Below, in pieces: positions 43,001-49,629 of a stretch of DNA of 64,000 nt. The number at the start of each line of letters is the position of its first letter. The stretch's first letter is position 1. This DNA is from SYAN01 sp964406345 (lineage in GTDB: Bacteria > Actinomycetota > Actinomycetes > Nanopelagicales > Nanopelagicaceae): assembly GCA_964406345.1 (NCBI GenBank), contig CAYORK010000002.1, positions 27,044-91,043 on the forward strand. Direction: 5' to 3'. A model generated the notes under the pieces. That model ran no database searches. It saw only the letters and a list, made by a program, of their open reading frames with translations, and was not told where the DNA came from. Both the position numbers and the translations under genes were made by a program.

Positions 43001-43636
43001 TCTCTCCTCAACGACGCTCAGAGCGAGAAGTGGCTGGAGGCCGGGGTCGTCTACGGATACTTCCCCTGTTTCAGCGAGGGAAGAGATCTAGTCATTGTTG
43101 ATCATGAGGATCTGAGCGCAGGCAAGGAGAGAATGCGATTCTCTTTTCCTCGACAATCTCGCGATCGCCACCTCTGTATCAGTGACTTCTTCAGAGATCG
43201 GGAAGAGTCGGAATCGAAAGGTTTCGATGTCGTGGCTTTCCACGTCGTGACCATGGGTAATGCTGTCTCCCGAGCGACAGCGAAGCTATTCGAGGAGAAT
43301 AGATATCGGGAATATCTCGAACTCCATGGGATGTCCGTTCAGTTGACCGAGGCCTTGGCGGAGTATTGGCATAAGCGAATTAGAGAAGAGTTATCGATCG
43401 TGGTTGATGATTCTGTGGACGTGCAATCCATCTTGGATCAGGGTTATCGCGGTTCTCGGTACAGCTTCGGTTATCCGGCTTGCCCAGATCTCTCGCAGCA
43501 AGCAATGATCATGGAACTTCTCGATGTGGAATCCATAGGAGTTTCACTCTCGGAAGAATTCCAGCTTCATCCCGAACAGAGCACCTCTGCGATCATCGTT
43601 CATCATCCAGAAGCGAAGTACTTCAATGCGAATTAG
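40100..43636 (+). CDS. metH: Cobalamin-dependent methionine synthase
   Basis: The 1178-residue enzyme methylates homocysteine. Domains in order are homocysteine-binding (about 20-335, ending GGCCGTTPEHL with zinc Cys), pterin-binding (about 355-620), B12 cap and binding (about 650-880, with GDVHDIGKN near residue 752 where His ligates cobalt), and the C-terminal AdoMet reactivation domain (about 920-1178, RGSRYSFGYPACPD). ATG 40100 is chosen by the leaderless promoter; a longer frame reaches back to 40022 inside PAC2. No cobalamin riboswitch is present. The organism needs B12 by synthesis or uptake. Confidence 0.95.
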   Translation: MSALKSVKMPSPLPGRTANTLRLALDERTIIADGAMGTMIQSANPSLTDFEGHEGCNEVLNRTRPDLIADIHAKYFDSGVDAVETNTFGANFANLSEYGIEDQIYELSLLGARIARDVADQIGRATGKERWVLGSVGPGTKLPTLGHIEYGQLRDSYAENVRGLIDGGADGIIVETTQDLLQLKAAVNGARSAIQNSEKDVVLIAQITVEATGTMLLGSETLAALNALSSLGVDLIGMNCATGPAEMSEHLRQMSVTANVPLSCMPNAGLPVLGGDGPRYDLGPSELASSLRRFADEYGVRLLGGCCGTTPEHLKAVVDALADFTLREREVVGDSGASSIYQFVPFRQERTYLSIGERTNANGSRAFRDALLAENWQACLEIAKDQVSEGAHMIDLSVDYVGRDGAKDMSELASRFATAITLPIVLDSTEPNVLKAGLEKLGGRCVINSVNYEDGNGEGSRFAKIMPLVREHGAAVIGLTIDEDGQARDAEWKVKVAKRLITELTSQWGMKTSDIMIDCLTFPIATGQEETRKDGIATLDAIKSLRQIYPDLQMVLGVSNVSFGLNPAARVVLNSVFLHEAVAAGLTAAIVHPSKIEPLHRIDERAKEVALDLIYDRRRFDGDTCTYDPLVEFLQIFEGVELVSNRVSKLERLYELPLEERLKTRIIDGERTRLDEDLQLAMNSGIAPLAIINDHLLEGMRIVGELFGKGEMQLPFVLQSAEVMKSAVAYLEPFMERSEASDRGSILLATVKGDVHDIGKNLVDIILSNNGFRTVNIGIKQTINQIIDAAESSAVDVIGMSGLLVKSTVIMRENLQELTTRGLADKWPIILGGAALTRSYVEQDLADEFTGVVRYARDAFEGLDLMNTLMAIKQGDKSVALPPLKRRVTPRATNRGDSVFEGRSDVARDVSVPAAPFFGSRTVKGLSVTDYLSLLDERALFVGQWGLDGSRGRFEEMASSEGRPRLRSLLNDAQSEKWLEAGVVYGYFPCFSEGRDLVIVDHEDLSAGKERMRFSFPRQSRDRHLCISDFFRDREESESKGFDVVAFHVVTMGNAVSRATAKLFEENRYREYLELHGMSVQLTEALAEYWHKRIREELSIVVDDSVDVQSILDQGYRGSRYSFGYPACPDLSQQAMIMELLDVESIGVSLSEEFQLHPEQSTSAIIVHHPEAKYFNAN

Positions 43637-43652
43637 CAGGATGAGGGGTGGG

Positions 43653-44339
43653 ATGGCCACAGGAGTTACCTTGAAGGCTCTTCTTTGGGATATGGATGGC
43701 ACGCTGGTTGACACGGAGCCTCTTTGGGTTGAATGTGAGAGGGACCTCATGGCCGGGTTCGGTTACGAGTGGAGTGAAGAGGATGCGCTCCACTGCATCG
43801 GTGGGCCCATGGAGAGAGTTGAGATCTATCTGAAAGAAAAGAGCAGAAGCAACCATCAAGCCTCGTGGTTCGGCCATACCCTTATCGAGATGATGTTGGA
43901 CCGACTTTCCAAAGGAGCGCCGCTAAAGCCTGGTGCATATGAGCTTTTCACAGCGGCAAGAGCGGCTGGCCTTCAGATGGCACTTGTAAGCGCAAGTAGA
44001 CGCACCGTCGTAGATGCGGTTCTTTTATCGTTGCCCTTCCAGTTCGACTACTCCATCTCGGCGTCGGAAGTGGTCAGATCGAAGCCAGATCCAGAGGGTT
44101 ATCTGACCGCGGCAGAACGACTCTCGACCGAAATCGCCTCTTGTGTCGTTATCGAGGACTCCAGGGTGGGTATAGCGTCGGGTCTCGCAAGCGGTGCGAT
44201 GGTCATCGGGGTAACGAGCGAAATCTTTGATCATGAGAACTTTCATAGAGTCAATGATTTGAAGTCCCTTGATTTCGTCAAACTACGGTCACATCACAGT
44301 GATTGGATGGATCGGGTCGCCAGGAGGGAACCTTCGTGA
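43653..44339 (+). CDS. HAD-family phosphatase (beta-phosphoglucomutase/phosphatase-like)
   Basis: The 228-residue protein has HAD motif I LLWDMDGTLVDTEP near residues 10-23, motif II VSASRR near residue 118, motif III around SKPDPEGY, and motif IV VIEDSRVG near residue 168. It has an alpha-helical cap between motifs I and II. The substrate is unknown. The same type of gene occurs between metH and trmI in Streptomyces. The start is uncertain: ATG 43653 is preferred, with ATG 43641 and 43626 as alternatives. Confidence 0.82.
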   Translation: MATGVTLKALLWDMDGTLVDTEPLWVECERDLMAGFGYEWSEEDALHCIGGPMERVEIYLKEKSRSNHQASWFGHTLIEMMLDRLSKGAPLKPGAYELFTAARAAGLQMALVSASRRTVVDAVLLSLPFQFDYSISASEVVRSKPDPEGYLTAAERLSTEIASCVVIEDSRVGIASGLASGAMVIGVTSEIFDHENFHRVNDLKSLDFVKLRSHHSDWMDRVARREPS

Positions 44340-45187
44340 ATGGGGATGGGTTCGTCGAAGGAGATCGCATTCGGTTGGAAGATGAAAAGGGCCGCATGGT
44401 CTCTTTCACGCTAAAGCCTGGAGCCACCTTTCATACGCATAAAGGTTGGATCCTGCATGACGACCTTTTGGGTAAGCCTGAGGGTTCGATCATTGAAACC
44501 AATTCGGGAATGAAGTATCAGGCTTTCACTCCTCTCTATCCCGATTTTGCGCTTGGAATGCCACGAGGGGCCACGATCATCTATCCGAAGGATTCTGCCC
44601 TCATCATCGGCTATGGCGATATACGGAGCGGCCAGAAGATCATTGAAGCTGGTGCGGGCAGTGGCGCGCTTTCTATTGCGTTATTGAAGACATTAGCTGG
44701 CAGAGGAGAGCTGATTTCATTTGAAGGAAGGGATGATTTCGCCGAGATTGCCCAGAACAATGTGGAAGTCTTCTTCGGCCGTGTTCCCGAATCATGGGAG
44801 TTGAGAAGGATGAGGCTCGAGAATGCCGAGGGAGAGGATCTGGCTGGAAGTGATCGATTCATACTTGACATGCTTGCCCCTTGGGATCATGTTCAACAAG
44901 CAGCCGAAGCTCTGAAACCAGGTGGGGTCCTCATCGTCTATGTCGCAACAACGACACAACTTTCACGCGTGGCCGAGGCAATCAAGAGCGATGGTCGTTT
45001 TACTGAACCGGAGAGCTTTGAGACGCTATTGCGCAATTGGCATCATGAGGGCCTCGCAGTAAGACCTGTTCATTCGATGAACGCCCATACTGGTTTTCTC
45101 ACATTTGCAAGGAGGAATGCAGGTTCCCAACTTGCTCGTAGAAGAAGACCTGCGAAGGGGGCCTATAGCGAGGAGCAGGATTCCTAA
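44336..45187 (+). CDS. trmI: tRNA (adenine-58-N1)-methyltransferase
   Basis: The 283-residue enzyme methylates A58 in the T loop. A small N-terminal domain is followed by the DFALGMPRGATIIYPKDSA segment and the SAM-binding EAGAGSGALSIALLK near residues 103-117. It ends with a basic tail (ARRRRPAK). GTG 44336 overlaps the HAD stop (GTGA). In most actinobacteria trmI is followed by mpa/arc, dop, pup and proteasome genes; here the convergent FKBP gene follows at once. Confidence 0.92.
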   Translation: MNGDGFVEGDRIRLEDEKGRMVSFTLKPGATFHTHKGWILHDDLLGKPEGSIIETNSGMKYQAFTPLYPDFALGMPRGATIIYPKDSALIIGYGDIRSGQKIIEAGAGSGALSIALLKTLAGRGELISFEGRDDFAEIAQNNVEVFFGRVPESWELRRMRLENAEGEDLAGSDRFILDMLAPWDHVQQAAEALKPGGVLIVYVATTTQLSRVAEAIKSDGRFTEPESFETLLRNWHHEGLAVRPVHSMNAHTGFLTFARRNAGSQLARRRRPAKGAYSEEQDS

Positions 45188-45684
45188 GAGACTTCGATGA
45201 TGTCAACGACGAAGATCAAGGTTTCGTTTGGTCCAATGGGTCCGGCGCCATTTGCGCCATAACCGAGATCAGGTGGAATCACGAGAAGACGGCGTCCACC
45301 TTCTTTGGCGCCCACAAGTCCCTGCTGCCATCCCAGGATCACGCCAGAAAGAGGGAAAGTTGCCGGCGCAGAGGAGAAACTAGATTCGATCGAGGCTTTA
45401 TCCGACCAGGTCACAAGGGAGTAGTTGACCGTCAAAGTGGATGTCGCTTCCACTGTCGCACCAGTTCCGACTGTGAGGTCAATTGATTCGAGAGTGCTTG
45501 GCGGATCTAGATCTGGCACTGTGATGATCGGCGCTTCGCCATATGCACCCGAGACACTTGGCAAACTCTGATTGCTGGAATCCGACATCTCTTCCCCTTG
45601 ACTTGAGCAGCCCGCAATGAGCAGGACGCTGGCTAGAACCGCGGTGAACTTGATCAGCATTGAGCCTGACTGACGCTTCATCAT
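45184..45684 (-). CDS. FKBP-type peptidyl-prolyl isomerase, lipoprotein
   Basis: The 166-residue protein has a signal peptide with lipobox LIAGC near residues 22-26, so it is likely anchored outside the membrane. A Ser-rich linker leads to an FKBP domain (about 60-166) with GWQQGLVGAKEGGRRLLVIPP, LGYGANG and IFVVDIIEV. It probably assists folding of exported proteins. In relatives FKBP genes lie between pafA and pafB. ATG 45684 is exactly 6 bases after TACTAT. Confidence 0.9.
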   Translation of the reverse strand: MMKRQSGSMLIKFTAVLASVLLIAGCSSQGEEMSDSSNQSLPSVSGAYGEAPIITVPDLDPPSTLESIDLTVGTGATVEATSTLTVNYSLVTWSDKASIESSFSSAPATFPLSGVILGWQQGLVGAKEGGRRLLVIPPDLGYGANGAGPIGPNETLIFVVDIIEVS

Positions 45685-45724
45685 GCCTCGATAGTAACAG
45701 TAACGGTGGCACTATCTTTGTCCC
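45685..45724. promoter_or_regulatory. Interleaved divergent promoters, FKBP lipoprotein / pafB
   Basis: Forty bases separate the starts. On the minus strand TACTAT (45696-45691) is 6 bases from the FKBP ATG. On the plus strand TATCTT (45713-45718) is 6 bases from the pafB ATG. The GATAGT / ACTATC inverted repeat comes from these two -10s, and each -35 region must overlap the other -10. Confidence 0.55.
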
Positions 45725-46690
45725 ATGGTTGCCAACGCCGGAGGCACTGATGCGAAGATGGAGAGGCTCCTTAATCTCGTCATCGCGCTACTTGGGACCA
45801 AGAAATTCCTGACCAAGGCGCAGATTATCTCGCTCCTCCCAGGTTATGAGGGCGCCTCTGAAGCGCAGGATCGAATGTTCGAGCGCGACAAAGATGATTT
45901 GCGAAAGATCGGTATCGAGATCGAGGTCAAGCAGCTTGATCCACTCTTCGATGATGAAGTTGGCTACCGAATAAAGCGGGACCAATACCAGATCCAATTT
46001 CCAGAGTTGACTCCGGAGGAGGGACTTTTGGCCTCTGCCGCCCTCACTCTTGTCTCGACATTACGTGCCGAGGTGGATTTTGCACCCGCCTATCTCAAGG
46101 TGAGTGCACTCATTCCGGCGGGCCCTAACCCCATGGATCGCATCGTCACTTCCTTGAGCGAAACACAGGTACTCAAAACGCCTGCCTTCTCAAAACTCTT
46201 ATCCGCGATTCGCGAGAAGGCGCTGGTTTCTTTCGACTATGTCCGCGATTCAGATTCCGTTCTCACGCGAAGAAACGTCGATCCACGACAATTGCTTCTC
46301 AAAGACGAGGAATGGGTGCTTCGCGGATGGGATCTCGATAGAAGTGCATTCCGTTCGTTTATTGTCGAGAACATAACGAGCGAAGTGACAACCGGTGACA
46401 CTTTCAGGGCCGAAAGAGTTGAAGAGGTCTTTCCTGACGAAGGAAAAGACGATGCAAAGGTCGAGATTGAGACCATAGCCCCAGCTGATCTCGAATCTCA
46501 CCTTCTCTCCGAAGGTGGTCGAATTCTCGAGTCTGACGGATCGTTCATCAAGGTTCGCTTTCGAACCTACAATCAAGATCGACTCCTGAGATTACTGATT
46601 GCACTCGATCCTGCTATCACGGTCTCGGGACCATCGGAATCTGCAATTGCCTGGGACGCAATGAAGAAGAGGTTGCGTGATGCCATCTGA
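45725..46690 (+). CDS. pafB: WYL-domain transcriptional regulator PafB
   Basis: The 321-residue protein has an N-terminal winged helix (about 1-75), a WYL domain (about 150-230, with DPRQLLLKDEEWVLRGWDLDR) and a C-terminal extension (WCX). PafB and PafC form a heterodimer that activates LexA-independent DNA-damage genes in mycobacteria. It overlaps pafC by 11 bases. The ligase gene pafA, which usually precedes it, is absent. It starts at ATG 45725 with a leaderless -10. Confidence 0.9.
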   Translation: MVANAGGTDAKMERLLNLVIALLGTKKFLTKAQIISLLPGYEGASEAQDRMFERDKDDLRKIGIEIEVKQLDPLFDDEVGYRIKRDQYQIQFPELTPEEGLLASAALTLVSTLRAEVDFAPAYLKVSALIPAGPNPMDRIVTSLSETQVLKTPAFSKLLSAIREKALVSFDYVRDSDSVLTRRNVDPRQLLLKDEEWVLRGWDLDRSAFRSFIVENITSEVTTGDTFRAERVEEVFPDEGKDDAKVEIETIAPADLESHLLSEGGRILESDGSFIKVRFRTYNQDRLLRLLIALDPAITVSGPSESAIAWDAMKKRLRDAI

Positions 46691-47615
46691 GAGTGCGCTC
46701 CAACGAGTTGCAAGGGTTATTGATCTCATCCCATTCCTCCATCATCGTGAAGTGAACTTGAACGATCTTGCGGATCGGCTCGGTATAGACGTAAGAGAGA
46801 TCGAACGAGATCTTGAGATCGCATTCCTCTGTGGTTTGCCTGGATATACACCTGACCTTCTCATCGATATGTCCATGGAAGATGGTTTTGTCACCGTCAG
46901 CGAACCTCAGTCGCTCAACATCGCCCGCCGTCTCACGACAGAAGAGATGGCCTCACTCCAGCTGGGACTTGAACTCATTGATTTGCAATTTGGATCGACT
47001 CCCCATTTGAAGATGTTGCTGGAGTCCTTGCGACGAAAGATTGATGCATCCCGTGAAACGCAAGTCGATGTGATCTTTGAGCGTAACCTAGACGAGGATC
47101 TTGAAGTGGTTGAAGCTGCCATCCTCAAGCCATCGCGTATCAGATTCGGCTATCTTGATTCGATAGGGAAGATAAGCCAACAAAGGATTGTTTCGCCCTC
47201 TAACTTCTTTTGGCGTGGAGGTCGACTTCTCCTCAGAGGGTTCGATCACGAAAAGGAAGGGACGCGAGAGTTCTTCACAGCCCGGATGATGGATGTGCGG
47301 CCCGTGGCGGGAGATGTGGTTCGACTCGAAGAGCAATCATCGCGTCCGCACTCGGACCAGTCACAGTCAGCGACCATTTGCTTCAACACTCTTCCTATGT
47401 GGTGGAAGCGAAGGAACTCTGCCTTCATTTCCAGCATTGAATTCAATGCGTCTGAAGTGCAAATAGTTCTGCGATATTGGAATCAGGAATGGTTGATTCG
47501 CGCCTTGCTGCCGGTTCTTGATCTCATCGTGTCCATCGATGCCGATGGTGTCACCTCAGATGATCTCCGAACCCGATTCCTCAGTCATTTCTCGGGGTTT
47601 GACGCTACCGAATGA
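46680..47615 (+). CDS. pafC: WYL-domain transcriptional regulator PafC
   Basis: The 311-residue partner of PafB has the same layout: winged helix (ALQRVARVIDLIPFL onward), WYL domain (about 150-215, with SPSNFFWRGGRLLLRGFDHEKEG) and a C-terminal domain. ATG 46680 has AGAGG upstream and overlaps pafB; GTG 46677 is the alternative. The proteins probably act together. Confidence 0.9.
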   Translation: MPSESALQRVARVIDLIPFLHHREVNLNDLADRLGIDVREIERDLEIAFLCGLPGYTPDLLIDMSMEDGFVTVSEPQSLNIARRLTTEEMASLQLGLELIDLQFGSTPHLKMLLESLRRKIDASRETQVDVIFERNLDEDLEVVEAAILKPSRIRFGYLDSIGKISQQRIVSPSNFFWRGGRLLLRGFDHEKEGTREFFTARMMDVRPVAGDVVRLEEQSSRPHSDQSQSATICFNTLPMWWKRRNSAFISSIEFNASEVQIVLRYWNQEWLIRALLPVLDLIVSIDADGVTSDDLRTRFLSHFSGFDATE

Positions 47616-47632
47616 GCTAATCGTGTGGCTGA

Positions 47633-47638
47633 TATGAT
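47633..47638 (+). promoter_or_regulatory. Candidate -10 upstream of tatA
   Basis: TATGAT fits TANNNT and would give a roughly 50-base leader before tatA, which has a strong GGGGGAGAG ribosome-binding sequence. No clear -35 is seen. Confidence 0.35.
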
Positions 47639-47695
47639 CGCGCTGTCAGCGACGGACGGTCCGAACTGATTGTTTTCCTTTGATTTGGGGGAGAG

Positions 47696-47887
47696 ATGCC
47701 ATCGCTTCTATTGACGAATGGTCAGACCATCGTCGTTCTTCTGATCCTTGCGCTTGTCCTCTTTGGCGCAAAGAGGCTGCCCGATTCGGCTCGTTCACTT
47801 GGTCGATCGATGAGAATCTTCAAGAGTGAAATCAAGGCAATGGAAGTCGACGAGAAGAAGGATGACGAAGGCGAAGCAAAGTCCTAG
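47696..47887 (+). CDS. tatA: Sec-independent protein translocase protein TatA
   Basis: The 63-residue protein has one N-terminal membrane helix (IVVLLILALVLFG) ending in the FG hinge, then the amphipathic helix KRLPDSARSLGRSMRIFKSE and a charged tail rich in Glu and Lys. It forms the pore component of the twin-arginine export system with the adjacent TatC. GGGGGAGAG lies just before ATG 47696. No TatB is visible here. Confidence 0.93.
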   Translation: MPSLLLTNGQTIVVLLILALVLFGAKRLPDSARSLGRSMRIFKSEIKAMEVDEKKDDEGEAKS

Positions 47888-47917
47888 TCATCGAAGCCAC
47901 GAAAGGTCTTACTAGAG

Positions 47918-48739
47918 ATGGCGCGTGACCGAGAGGCGCGCATGCCTCTGCTTGAACATCTTGCTGAATTTCGAAAGCGGATGACGAGGGCAGTTCTCTT
48001 TATCGGACTCTTCGCTCTGGTTGGTTGGTTCTTCTACGATCCCATTGTCGATCAACTCACATTGCCGATATGTGATCTTGCTGAAAGTCGTCGGACAGGT
48101 TCAACTGATTGTGGAAACCTCTTTGTGGGGGGAGTTCTTGGTCCACTGAACTTGAAGATCAAGGTGGCTCTGATCACCGGTGTCATCCTGGCCGCGCCTT
48201 TTTGGTTGTATCAATTCTGGGCCTTCATCGCACCTGGTCTCCATAAGCGCGAGAAAAGGTATTCCATTGGTTTCATATCGGTCGCTACGCCATTTTTCGC
48301 AATGGGTGTGGCGCTTGGTTACTTCATCCTTCCGCTCGCAGTGAAAGTGCTTTTGGGTTTCACGCCCTCTTCCTTGGAGAACCTAGTTCGCTTTGATGAG
48401 TACTTGGATTTTGTTTTGCGACTCATCTTGGTCTTTGGAGTCGCATTCGAACTGCCCGTCATCTTGGTATCCCTCAATCTCATCGGTCTAGTCTCGGGCC
48501 GAGCGATGATCAAGCCCTGGCGAGGAGCGGTTTTCGGAATCTTTTTCTTCACCGCGGCACTCACTCCGACGGGTGATCCACTAACTATGGGTGCCCTTGC
48601 TTTGCCGTTGACCATTCTCTATTTCGGCGCGTGCGGCCTCTCCATCATCCTTGATCGTAGGAAGACGGATCGGGTGGAAACCGTCGCCGATGAGGACGCT
48701 CAGGATATTGAAGCGCCCGCCCCTATCGATGAAGCATGA
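47918..48739 (+). CDS. tatC: Sec-independent protein translocase protein TatC
   Basis: The 273-residue protein has six membrane segments. It opens with the conserved PLLEHLAEFRKRM, which binds twin-arginine signals, and has FWLYQFWAFIAPGLHKREK near residue 95 and TPTGDPLTMGALALPL near residue 213. It ends in an acidic cytoplasmic tail. It is the substrate receptor of the Tat pathway. The stop overlaps the next gene (ATGATG). Confidence 0.95.
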   Translation: MARDREARMPLLEHLAEFRKRMTRAVLFIGLFALVGWFFYDPIVDQLTLPICDLAESRRTGSTDCGNLFVGGVLGPLNLKIKVALITGVILAAPFWLYQFWAFIAPGLHKREKRYSIGFISVATPFFAMGVALGYFILPLAVKVLLGFTPSSLENLVRFDEYLDFVLRLILVFGVAFELPVILVSLNLIGLVSGRAMIKPWRGAVFGIFFFTAALTPTGDPLTMGALALPLTILYFGACGLSIILDRRKTDRVETVADEDAQDIEAPAPIDEA

Positions 48740-49629
48740 TGAGTCAAGGACATTGGGTTGTCATAGCAAATCCTTCGTCAGGCAAAGGACGTAATCAGAT
48801 AGTTCGTGACCGTGCGCTCGAAGAATTGAAGACACGGGTCCGAACGGTCGATCTCATAGATCTCGATGACCTTCAGCTGGCTATGGAGAGGTTTGCTTCG
48901 ACTCTATCAACGGTGAAGCAGATCGATGGAGTCCTCGTCATCGGTGGTGATGGAACTATCCACCACGTGGTGAGGACGATGACTCAGGCCGCTCGGGATA
49001 TCCCCGTAGCGCTCATCCCTAACGGTAGTGGTAATGACTTTGCCCGTCAGATGGGTCTTTACAGGAAGACCCCTTCTGACCTGATTGAATTCTTCACAAC
49101 TGATGATCCAACCATGATTGACATCCTTGAGGTTGAAGAGCAAGCAGCGCTTCAGGTCATCAGTACTGGTTTCGATGCAGTCGTTAGTGCACGGGCGCGC
49201 AGAATGCCAAGATTCCTTGGTACTACGAGATATGTTCTTGCCCTTTGTCTGCAACTTGCAACGCTAAGTGCGACTCGTTATCACCTCACGGTCAACGGCG
49301 TTCAACGTGAAGTCGATGCCACGCTAGTAGCGATTGCGAATGGCAGAAATTACGGTGGTGGAATGCTCATCTCGCCACATTCTGACAATGGTGATGGGGT
49401 CTTCGAGGTGGTTATCGTCGGTCCCTTGAGTCGGTTCCGGCTGGTATTTCTCTTTCCACGCATCTTCACTGGTAGCCACATCAAACATGAACTCGTCGAG
49501 ATCATTCAAACCTCCGATCTTCGGATTGAAGCCGATACGATTGCCGAGGCAGATGGGGAAGCGATGTTCTTAGCTCCCATCAATCTTCGGATAAGTAGGC
49601 GATCGTTTCGAACTTGGAGGATGGCATGA
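48736..49629 (+). CDS. Diacylglycerol/lipid kinase family protein
   Basis: The 297-residue protein has the DagK catalytic domain with ANPSSGKGR near residues 10-18, VIGGDGTIHHV near residue 73, and PNGSGNDFAR near residue 97. A C-terminal beta domain includes GGGMLISP. It likely phosphorylates diacylglycerol or another lipid. ATG 48736 overlaps the tatC stop; 48739 is equally likely. A gene of this kind between tatC and helY is usual in actinobacteria. Confidence 0.88.
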   Translation: MMSQGHWVVIANPSSGKGRNQIVRDRALEELKTRVRTVDLIDLDDLQLAMERFASTLSTVKQIDGVLVIGGDGTIHHVVRTMTQAARDIPVALIPNGSGNDFARQMGLYRKTPSDLIEFFTTDDPTMIDILEVEEQAALQVISTGFDAVVSARARRMPRFLGTTRYVLALCLQLATLSATRYHLTVNGVQREVDATLVAIANGRNYGGGMLISPHSDNGDGVFEVVIVGPLSRFRLVFLFPRIFTGSHIKHELVEIIQTSDLRIEADTIAEADGEAMFLAPINLRISRRSFRTWRMA

